From positions 1 through 5,872 of the forward strand of contig JAGLRU010000263.1 of assembly GCA_023136145.1 (NCBI GenBank): DNA of 5,872 bases. Direction: 5' to 3'. A program made the translations under genes and the position numbers. Shown piece after piece: positions 1-5,092 of this stretch. The first letter of the stretch is position 1. Every line of letters begins with the position of its first letter. The notes under the pieces were generated by a model, which was not told where the DNA came from, did no database searches, and saw only the letters and a list, made by a program, of their open reading frames with translations. The stretch comes from Alphaproteobacteria bacterium. GTDB lineage: Bacteria > Pseudomonadota > Alphaproteobacteria > Micavibrionales > UBA2020.

Positions 1-1278
1 AAGGCTAAAAGCATGTCCCGAATGCGTGACAGGAATTTCATCGGCATGTTCAGCAGCGTAAATCAGCAAACCGGCGGCAGTAGAAAAAGCAGGACCACCT
101 GTTGCCTCAGCAATTCCTTTAACACGCTGAGGCATTCCCAAACGAATTTGCTTGTTTAAAAGAAGCTGTCCGATCTCACATAACCCCTGCAACTGCGAAG
201 CACCTCCCGTTAGCACTGCGCGACGTCCAGCGATCCTACCAATGCCACTATCAACAAGCTTCGCCTGCACCAACTCAAAGGTTTCCTCTATGCGGGGCTG
301 AATGATTCCAGCCAGAAAAGAACGCGGTACATAATTCGGTTGCGAATGCTCATTCTCGCCAACCGGCGGCACATCAATGCTATCACTATCGTCAGTTCCA
401 GCAGCGCGAGCACTCCCATAAAGAGTCTTGATACGCTCTGCATCAACAACAGATGTAGTTAGACCGCGTGCAATATCGTTTGTAACGTGCATCCCCCCAA
501 CAGGAATGGCTGCGGTATAAACCAGCTTGCCTTCAAAGAAAACGGCGATTGAAGTTGTACCACCACCCATATCAATAACCGTACAGCCAAGCTGCATTTC
601 ATCCTCGGAAAGCGATGCCAGCCCAGACGCATAAGACGCGCTGCAAAAGCCGTCAAGTTCCAAATGGTTCTGTCCGACTATCGCAGAAAGGTGACGGAGA
701 GAAGAGGAAAGACATGTCACAGCCGTAATATTAACGCCGAGATTCTGCCCAATCATACCGCAAGGGTCCTGAATACCCCTCGTTTTGTCCAGTGTGTATC
801 CGGCTGGAATAATATGAACCAATTCATCCTTACCCTGCGCCACAACGCTGCGACTGTTAGCCAGAGCACCACGAACATCCCTGTAAGAAACTTCATGACC
901 AGCGATCTTGACATCCACAGACAACTGATGCGCCGCCGCATGCGTGCCGGGAATATTGACCATAACAGATTTTATCGGCTGGTTTTGCAAATAATCCACA
1001 GCCATCATTTCGGCGGATTCAACCGCATGGGAAACTGCCGTTTCTGCGGCACGCAAATCAATGATCGAGCCAGCTTTGACCCCTCTCGATGCCTGATGAC
1101 CGATTCCGATAATATCAATAGTGCCGTGATTCTTCACCTCGGCGATAAAACAGCATATCTTGCTTGATCCGACATCCAGCGCAGCGATGATCTTTTTTCC
1201 ACCTCCCGCTTCGGACGCTTTTTTCCGCAAAACTGCTTCCGGTCTCCGCGTCAGGATACTTTTTCTATCTTTCATCAT
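1..1278 (-). CDS. ftsA: Cell division protein FtsA (3' end off the left edge)
   Basis: FtsA is the actin-like ATPase that tethers FtsZ filaments to the inner membrane and recruits the later divisome proteins. The minus-strand frame is open from ATG at 1278 to the window edge, giving 426 residues. A basic, probably disordered extension (residues 1-28) is followed by the phosphate-1 motif ALDVGSSK (33-40). The 1C-type region follows (about 55-125). The phosphate-2 motif IDMGGGTTS lies near 235-243 and the adenosine motif VLTGGASQ near 355-362, where GG is 358-359. These are the hallmarks of the actin/Hsp70 fold. Known FtsA proteins end in an amphipathic membrane-targeting helix, which must lie beyond the edge. 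The start has two consecutive ATGs (1278, 1275), an in-frame stop upstream and a GGGGA Shine-Dalgarno-like sequence about 6 nt before it. The gap to ftsQ is 22 bp, so the two are almost surely one operon. No break is seen in the visible part. Confidence 0.96.
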   Translation of the reverse strand, partial: MMKDRKSILTRRPEAVLRKKASEAGGGKKIIAALDVGSSKICCFIAEVKNHGTIDIIGIGHQASRGVKAGSIIDLRAAETAVSHAVESAEMMAVDYLQNQPIKSVMVNIPGTHAAAHQLSVDVKIAGHEVSYRDVRGALANSRSVVAQGKDELVHIIPAGYTLDKTRGIQDPCGMIGQNLGVNITAVTCLSSSLRHLSAIVGQNHLELDGFCSASYASGLASLSEDEMQLGCTVIDMGGGTTSIAVFFEGKLVYTAAIPVGGMHVTNDIARGLTTSVVDAERIKTLYGSARAAGTDDSDSIDVPPVGENEHSQPNYVPRSFLAGIIQPRIEETFELVQAKLVDSGIGRIAGRRAVLTGGASQLQGLCEIGQLLLNKQIRLGMPQRVKGIAEATGGPAFSTAAGLLIYAAEHADEIPVTHSGHAFSL

Positions 1279-1300
1279 AATTTTTCCCCGTCATATTTCA

Positions 1301-2143
1301 TTATATGCTTGTCTTTTTGTTTTTCCCATCCGATGTCTCTTCATTCATGGCAATCGGCATCACCACGATTTTTTCCGGTTGTCTCAAGTCAATCCCCTCT
1401 ATATTGCGACCCAGAATATTCCCTTTCTCCACAAGAAGCGCGAGACGACGAATCGCAAGCCCCTCATCATGTTCCGGCAGTTTTACGGAGAGACCGTTCT
1501 CCAAATGCAGATCCCATCGACGACCTCCCTTTCGGATGGCAGATACCAGCACTCTCGCGATTTTAGGCTCAGCGTTTAGTAGACCAAACAATTCGTTCAT
1601 ATGCTCCGGCGCATCCTCACCGACGATCATAGGCAAATGCTTCCACGCATTAAGATTATCAGAAGTCAGAAGAACACCATTCTGATCGATCATGGAAATT
1701 TTTTTTCGATATTGCCATAGTGCCACCGGAACTCGCTCTTTCAGTTCAACAATAATGGTATCTGGCAATCGGCGCGAGATGGAAACATCCTCGACCCACG
1801 ATAACACTGCCAATGATTCCCGCGCCTCAGTGATGTTGATGCCGAAAATAGGCATATCCTTCCTGATGCTAAGGCAAGCCAGCAGTTCCTCAGCCGGAAC
1901 CTGCACACGTCCGGTGACAAGAATGTCTTTTACCTTAAATCCGGCATCGGCTGTACGAGTGAGAATTTCCGCGACAATCCGATCCTCTGTTTTTTTAAGG
2001 AAATCATTGTGATAGCCAAAAAATACCGCACCGCCGATCACGGCCAAAATCCCTGCCACAAATACACACTTCTGACACCGCAAACGCCAAACTTTGGACT
2101 TGCGACGCGAACGTGAATTTCCACGCTTTTTAAAAAATCTCAC
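1301..2143 (-). CDS. ftsQ: Cell division protein FtsQ
   Basis: FtsQ is a bitopic inner-membrane protein that joins the early divisome to FtsB/FtsL and septal peptidoglycan synthesis. The protein has 280 residues. It has a short, very basic cytoplasmic tail (1-26) and one transmembrane segment (about 27-43, VFVAGILAVIGGAVFFGY). A POTRA domain follows at about 69-137 (from FKVKDILVTGR to the VELKERVPVALW boundary), then the FtsQ beta domain (about 140-265), ending in the typical IDLRQPEKIVV segment. Length and layout are normal for the family. The start is GTG at 2143. The frame stays open upstream to a stop near 2262 but has no other good start there, and purine-rich GGAG/GGGG sequences lie 8-15 nt upstream. 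The GTG overlaps the TGA (2140-2142) of the decayed ddl frame as GTGA, the translational coupling expected of an intact ddl-ftsQ pair, which supports this start. Transcription now probably comes from the intervening decayed region. Confidence 0.95.
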   Translation of the reverse strand: MRFFKKRGNSRSRRKSKVWRLRCQKCVFVAGILAVIGGAVFFGYHNDFLKKTEDRIVAEILTRTADAGFKVKDILVTGRVQVPAEELLACLSIRKDMPIFGINITEARESLAVLSWVEDVSISRRLPDTIIVELKERVPVALWQYRKKISMIDQNGVLLTSDNLNAWKHLPMIVGEDAPEHMNELFGLLNAEPKIARVLVSAIRKGGRRWDLHLENGLSVKLPEHDEGLAIRRLALLVEKGNILGRNIEGIDLRQPEKIVVMPIAMNEETSDGKNKKTSI

Positions 2144-2418
2144 TTCACAGACCCCACTCCAACCCGTACGCAGACTGCGGCTTTTTCCGCTTAACCCACG
2201 ACAAGCTCCCCAAATCTCATCCCCCGATGAGCCTCCGTTCCGGTGCCAAAAACATTGGCATTATCTCCAGCACATTGTCATTGTATCAGAAATTATCGCG
2301 CATGACACCACTAAGCATATCTTAGTTAAAAAATTCTTTACATCAGACGTTTTTCTTATGTTGCTATCCTTATAATCATTTCTAGCATAATGAACAAATC
2401 TTGTGGCTGGATAACATC
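2140..2418 (-). pseudogene. ddl: Decayed 3' remnant of ddl (D-alanine--D-alanine ligase)
   Basis: Read on the minus strand, this stretch gives broken pieces in the order of a Ddl C-terminal domain. VIQPQDLF (about 2394-2415) resembles the EIIPxDGF segment before YDYEAKY. SGVMRDNF-stop-YND (2277-2312) resembles SGVxRxDFRYDD, with TGA at 2286-2288 where Arg (CGA) would be expected. LEI then MPMFLAPE (2238-2270) resembles LEINTQPGMTPxSLxPE with NTQPG missing. EAHRGMRFGELV (2200-2235) resembles the AAHRGMSFGELV tail. The last two pieces are in different frames, a -1 shift near 2234-2238, and TAA at 2191-2193 cuts the tail. The final frame ends in TGA at 2140-2142, overlapping the ftsQ GTG. Ddl makes the D-Ala-D-Ala dipeptide for peptidoglycan, and the lost segment carries an Mg-binding Asn. 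About the first 200 codons are absent. Homology is judged by eye from remembered family motifs. Gene position and the preserved stop/start overlap strengthen the case. Function is certainly lost here. Confidence 0.8.
2369..2397 (-). promoter_or_regulatory. Candidate sigma70-type promoter for ftsQ-ftsA
   Basis: On the minus strand TTGTTC (2392-2397) and TATAAG (2369-2374) are separated by exactly 17 bp. The -10 hexamer matches consensus at five of six positions, while the -35 is weak (three of six). It lies inside the ddl remnant, about 225 bp upstream of ftsQ. Because the normal upstream dcw genes are missing, ftsQA needs a promoter in this gap, which makes the candidate plausible. In AT-rich DNA such matches also arise by chance. 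Confidence 0.35.
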
Positions 2419-2440
2419 TGAAAAATATGATATTATGCTA
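2371..2440 (+). promoter_or_regulatory. AT-rich control region with a 9-bp inverted repeat, upstream of the TPR gene
   Basis: A perfect TATAAT lies at 2371-2376 on the plus strand, but its -35 region is poor. A second possible pair is TTGTGG (2401-2406) and TATGAT (2426-2431) with a long 19-bp spacer. The arms TAGCATAAT (2383-2391) and ATTATGCTA (2432-2440) form a perfect 9-bp inverted repeat with a 40-bp centre. It could be a regulator site or an mRNA 5' hairpin. The true start site cannot be picked by eye. The region overlaps the candidate ftsQA promoter on the other strand. Confidence 0.25.
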
Positions 2441-2451
2441 CAATCATAATC

Positions 2452-2466
2452 AGGAGGATAAGAGGA
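2452..2466 (+). promoter_or_regulatory. Tandem Shine-Dalgarno sites of the TPR gene
   Basis: A full AGGAGG (2452-2457) is followed by AGAGGA (2461-2466), 13 and 4 nt before the ATG at 2471. The first is strong but far away and the second is close. Together they fix this ATG as the start and suggest efficient translation. Confidence 0.6.
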
Positions 2467-2470
2467 TAAC

Positions 2471-3274
2471 ATGACCAACGGATGGGATCTTTGGCGATAT
2501 GGTCAAAAAGGCTCGGCTGCCATTGTATGGGAGGAACTCATTAAGAGCAGCACCAGCGACCTAGAAAAAGCAAGCGCACATGCGGGACTGGGGATATACT
2601 ACGCGGAAAAGAAGGAAAAAGATAAATCCCTCTATCATGCCAACCTCGCTCTGGAACTGACGCCATCTAATGCGACAATATCCTATGCCATGAACATGAA
2701 CGCTCTGGGCATTACCCTTGCAAAAAACAAAGACTATGCTCATGCAGAATCTATTCTGAAGAAAGTGGCAGGCATCAACGAACTGAATGAAAAATCCAGT
2801 GCCCAGAAATCAACACACGAACGGGCGAAAAACGGCTATAATCTAGCTTCTCTGGTATACATGCCTCAAGCCAAAGCAGAACTCGATAAGAATATAAAAA
2901 AGAAAAAGTTTGAGGATGCTATAAAAGAGCTTAAGGAAGAAGTTATTCCCCGTTACGAAGCGGTTCAGACATATCATTCCTCTGCCTATCGTATAAAATC
3001 CGATCTTGCCGCCGCTCATCACAGAGTGGCTGAATCGTACATTGGAATCTCCGATACTACAGACAATCTTGCGGCCAGACCGCAGATACTGGCAATGGCG
3101 AAATATTATGAAGACAAGTCCCTTGCTTTGTGGATAAGCACCTCCGATTTTCCTGACCGTGTGAAAACTGCGGAAGGCAATGTCAAAGAGCTGAAAGAAA
3201 AAATTACCGCAGCGACAAAAGCGGCAGACAGAATGAACAAGGAAAGCTTTCCAAAAAATCCAGCATTGTTATAA
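2471..3274 (+). CDS. TPR-repeat protein, cytosolic, function unknown
   Basis: This gene encodes 267 residues with no signal peptide or membrane segment, so it is probably a soluble cytoplasmic protein. I do not recognise the family by name. Residues about 33-66 (KASAHAGLGIYYAEKKEKDK onward to LELTPS) are a near-canonical tetratricopeptide repeat with the A-G-Y-A-A-L-P pattern. Residues about 73-106 form a second, looser repeat (NALGITLAKNKDYAHAESIL). The middle (about 112-165) is Lys/Glu-rich helix, and the C-terminal third is also helical (about 170-255) and may hold further degenerate repeats. TPR domains bind partner proteins or peptides, but the partner here is unknown. The gene stands alone, diverging from ftsQA across the dead ddl and converging on a lipoprotein gene. 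It has a tandem Shine-Dalgarno and ATG start. Codon choice and the intact 267-codon frame argue that it is real. A link to cell division or envelope is only suggested by position. Confidence 0.85.
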   Translation: MTNGWDLWRYGQKGSAAIVWEELIKSSTSDLEKASAHAGLGIYYAEKKEKDKSLYHANLALELTPSNATISYAMNMNALGITLAKNKDYAHAESILKKVAGINELNEKSSAQKSTHERAKNGYNLASLVYMPQAKAELDKNIKKKKFEDAIKELKEEVIPRYEAVQTYHSSAYRIKSDLAAAHHRVAESYIGISDTTDNLAARPQILAMAKYYEDKSLALWISTSDFPDRVKTAEGNVKELKEKITAATKAADRMNKESFPKNPALL

Positions 3275-3344
3275 TTTAAGATAGCTTTGTTATACTTCGC
3301 CGTGAGTTAACTCAAATCATGGTGATGGTACTATCTTTAAAGAT
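3241..3344. repeat. Cluster of perfect 12-bp palindromes at a convergent gene junction
   Basis: Three perfect 12-bp palindromes lie within 104 bp: GGAAAGCTTTCC (3241-3252, inside the last codons of the TPR gene), TGAGTTAACTCA (3303-3314) and ATCTTTAAAGAT (3333-3344, touching the lipoprotein stop codon). In addition TTTAAGATAG (3275-3284) pairs with CTATCTTTAAA (3331-3341) apart from one extra T. A bidirectional terminator or cruciform is possible. No clean GC-rich stem with a T-tract is present, so a classical intrinsic terminator is not supported. Confidence 0.5.
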
Positions 3345-3988
3345 CAGACGTGCGTGTTGCCAAAAAAGCTACGAGAAGTGACTACATCGCGGAGGCATTC
3401 TGATTGTTCTCTGATGGACAGAGGTTTCATGCGCATTATACCTCCATGAATCATTTCGTCTTTCAGGCGAAGATCAACATAAGAAAGCTGAGTCGGATCG
3501 CGAGTGCCACGTTCGTTATAAAAATAAAAATCTACCACGCAGCCGTTAGTTTTGTATTGCAGCACTTCCGCGTCAGCATCACGACGGTGCATGGTGGGAT
3601 TACCAAACAAATAACCGATTTCCTTTTGTGTCATCATCATCAGAACTTCCGGTGTGTCTGTGACAAAGGTTCGCGCGCGGGATACATATCCAGCGGCGGG
3701 ATAATAATTCGAACCCTGAAAATTTACGCGATCTGGAAACAATGCTGTGCGAAACTGTTCCGAACTAGAATTATCGCCGTATGCCAAAGGTAATTGAGAA
3801 GTTTTACAGCTTCCCACCAGAAGCACCATCAGTGGAAGCAGCGCCACAATCAGGCGCGTGATCCGAGGCCAGTGACGGTGTACATACCGATACAACAACA
3901 TAAAAACCTGATCCACCACGTCTACCGCAATAGCACAAGAATCTTGCTTTTTTATCGTTTGCTGCATCTCTGCTGCCATGACTTTCAA
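3344..3988 (-). CDS. Small outer-membrane-type lipoprotein, conserved hypothetical (BamE-like motif)
   Basis: The longest frame gives 214 residues from a TTG at 3988. In-frame ATGs at 3979, 3967 and 3901 also exist. The ATG at 3901 (residue 30) is attractive: it leaves a classical signal peptide (HRHWPRITRLIVALLPLMVL) and has a CAGG about 6 nt upstream, giving 185 residues. The lipobox VGSC puts the lipidated Cys at residue 61 of the long form, so the mature protein is exported and lipid-anchored. The core at about 116-158 (MTQKEIGYLFGNP, then AEVLQYKTNGCVVDFYFY) has the helix, loop, GxP and beta-strand pattern of SmpA/OmlA/BamE-like lipoproteins and resembles small lipoproteins annotated as hypothetical in alphaproteobacteria. 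It is not a clear BamE orthologue. Cys150 in the core is a further notable residue. The gene is monocistronic by appearance, since the next minus-strand gene upstream is over 380 bp away. Coding status is fairly sure and the role is unknown. Confidence 0.82.
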   Translation of the reverse strand: MKVMAAEMQQTIKKQDSCAIAVDVVDQVFMLLYRYVHRHWPRITRLIVALLPLMVLLVGSCKTSQLPLAYGDNSSSEQFRTALFPDRVNFQGSNYYPAAGYVSRARTFVTDTPEVLMMMTQKEIGYLFGNPTMHRRDADAEVLQYKTNGCVVDFYFYNERGTRDPTQLSYVDLRLKDEMIHGGIMRMKPLSIREQSECLRDVVTSRSFFGNTHV

Positions 3989-4324
3989 TTAACCGCGCCT
4001 TTGTTTTATTTCACGTCGAAAAGAGTGTAGCGAAGTACACGCCATTAGCTATTCGGTAAAAGGAACTGTAAAAGTCGTACCATGACAATTACACATCGTC
4101 TAGCGTTTATAGGGCATTTAACGTAATAAATATACGGCGTTTACCAAAAATTAAGTAGTGATCCTTTAGACTCAATAAGTTAGAACACAATGACTCTATA
4201 TTACATAGTATAGAAAATTTAATTCCAATGGTGCAATTTTGAAAGAAATGTCCTAAAAATCCGCGAATCGCACTGTGCTAATTCTTGTATTGCTTCAATC
4301 AAAAACAAATTATAAAACCCGACT
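3989..4324. other. Gene-free AT-rich region between lipoprotein gene and lysS-tail copy
   Basis: I see no convincing gene on either strand. Stops are frequent in all frames and no family motif appears. It holds a candidate promoter for the lipoprotein gene (4044-4072) and a small GC-rich dyad near 4261-4278 (GCGAATCGC next to GCACTGTGC). It might be decayed DNA or the remains of the event that duplicated the lysS end, but no homology could be recognised. Confidence 0.5.
4044..4072 (-). promoter_or_regulatory. Candidate promoter of the lipoprotein gene
   Basis: On the minus strand TTTACA (4067-4072) and GCTAAT (4044-4049) are spaced by exactly 17 bp. The -35 matches five of six consensus bases and the -10 four of six. 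It sits about 55-65 bp upstream of the first possible starts and about 140 bp upstream of the ATG at 3901. This is a by-eye match only. Confidence 0.3.
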
Positions 4325-4360
4325 TCACCTATACTGCTTTAGTATTGGAAATGCGATGAC
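4314..4360 (-). repeat. Direct repeat copy A: orphan lysS 3' end
   Basis: This 47-bp stretch matches 5046-5092 at 43 of 47 positions, in the same orientation. On the minus strand it encodes VIAFPILKQYR followed by TGA (4325-4327), the same C-terminus as the real lysS (VIAFPTLKQYR-stop). Similarity stops just past 4360, 15 bp beyond the stop of the exporter gene, so only the last 12 or so codons are present. It has no start of its own and is not expected to be translated. It is a genuine duplication, not a codon-level coincidence, because identity continues past the stop codon into AGTCxGGTTTT. Confidence 0.92.
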
Positions 4361-4375
4361 TTGTTCAGAGCTTCC

Positions 4376-5023
4376 CTAAAAAAAGATGACGCTGACTCCG
4401 ACACCAATCATCAGAATACCGGTAATCCGATGAAGCCATAAAACGGTATCCCCGGATTTGAATAACGCACGCGCATAGCTCGCCACGAGGACATAAAAGC
4501 TAAGCGTCACGGTGAAAGCGAGTGCAATCACTCCAGAGGCAAGCATCATTTGTCCGACGCTCGATATCTTCAGGTCTATAAACAGTGGCAGAAAGCCGAC
4601 AAAAAACAATAAGTCTTTTGGGTTTGAGGCCGTTAAAAGAAAACCGCTGGCGACTAAACACGACCCCTTTTCGGTAAAGTTCATGGATAATTCCGAATAT
4701 TTTGTGTCAGCTAGGCTTTGAATGCCGAGATAAATGAGATACCCGCCGCCAATAATTTTTAATGCAACAAAAACAGGCGCATAGTGGTTCGCCAAAGCTG
4801 ACAACCCGCTCATGGCAAGCAACGAAAAAAAAATATCGCCAAGAATGATGCCGGTAATAAACAGGTAAGTTTGACCAAGCCTCAGGCTCAAGGAGCGTCC
4901 GATTGTCGCAAATACCGCAGGCCCAGGTGAAAGACCAAGGATGACAGTTGCCAGAGCAAGCGCAGTTACAGATTCCAGACTCATATCAAAACAACATGTT
5001 GACAGAACAGCAAGACACATCAA
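4376..5023 (-). CDS. LysE/RhtB-family amino-acid exporter
   Basis: Members of this inner-membrane family export amino acids such as lysine, threonine or homoserine. The predicted protein has the family signature near its start (LGLSPGPAVFATIG, about 29-42), then KIIGGGYLIYLGIQSL (89-104) and the conserved SNPKDLLFFVGFLP (133-146), with about six hydrophobic segments. The frame opens at TTG 5023 (215 residues), with ATGs at 5020 and 4984. I favour ATG 4984 (MSLESVTALALATV), which gives 202 residues, the usual family length, and a usual family N-terminus. The extra 13 residues look unrelated. Neither start has a clear Shine-Dalgarno, and the leader is very AT-rich, so expression may be weak or coupled to lysS. 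The gene lies 33-72 bp after the lysS stop on the same strand and is bracketed by direct repeats of the lysS 3' end. Substrate cannot be told from sequence, and proximity to lysS is suggestive but may be an accident of integration. Confidence 0.92.
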   Translation of the reverse strand: MMCLAVLSTCCFDMSLESVTALALATVILGLSPGPAVFATIGRSLSLRLGQTYLFITGIILGDIFFSLLAMSGLSALANHYAPVFVALKIIGGGYLIYLGIQSLADTKYSELSMNFTEKGSCLVASGFLLTASNPKDLLFFVGFLPLFIDLKISSVGQMMLASGVIALAFTVTLSFYVLVASYARALFKSGDTVLWLHRITGILMIGVGVSVIFF

Positions 5024-5045
5024 TATATAAATATTTATTTAGCTC

Positions 5046-5092
5046 AAAACCTGACTTCACCTATACTGCTTTAGTGTTGGAAAGGCGATAAC
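5046..5092 (-). repeat. Direct repeat copy B: true lysS 3' end
   Basis: This is the partner of the repeat at 4314-4360, with 43 of 47 bases identical. The mismatches are at 5052, 5076, 5084 and 5090. It covers the last codons of the intact lysS, its TGA (5057-5059) and about 11 bp beyond. The two copies start 732 bp apart and enclose only the exporter gene. Confidence 0.92.

Noticed and set aside
664..1167. Long plus-strand open frame opposite ftsA
   Set aside because: It is antisense to a clearly conserved FtsA region, its translation shows no domain or family pattern, and it has no ribosome binding site.
1160..2012. Several plus-strand open frames opposite ftsQ
   Set aside because: FtsQ on the minus strand has full family structure. 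The opposite frames are overlapping, Ser/Pro/Arg-rich shadows without motifs.
2144..2261. N-terminal extension of FtsQ, because the frame is open to about 2262
   Set aside because: There is no good start codon with a Shine-Dalgarno there. The residues do not resemble FtsQ tails, and the other frame carries the Ddl tail that ends on the GTG.
2094..2375. Plus-strand open frame of 93 codons over the ftsQ start and the ddl remnant
   Set aside because: It has no ribosome binding site and a low-complexity composition. The minus strand explains the sequence better as ddl debris.
3404..4030. Plus-strand open frames opposite the lipoprotein gene
   Set aside because: The minus-strand protein has a signal peptide, a lipobox and a conserved core. 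The plus-strand translations lack any pattern.
3989..4324. tRNA or small RNA gene, or further ddl remnant, in the gene-free stretch
   Set aside because: No cloverleaf, T-loop motif or convincing hairpin with a T-tract was found, and no Ddl-like peptide could be read in any frame.
5027..5038. Perfect palindrome ATAAATATTTAT between lysS and the exporter
   Set aside because: It is made only of A and T in a very AT-rich spacer, so chance is the simplest explanation.
4314..5092. Exporter segment as an insertion sequence or complete integrative element
   Set aside because: There is no transposase or integrase and no terminal inverted repeats. The flanking repeat is 47 bp of gene sequence rather than a short target duplication. 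Only an att-like or recombination footprint can be claimed.
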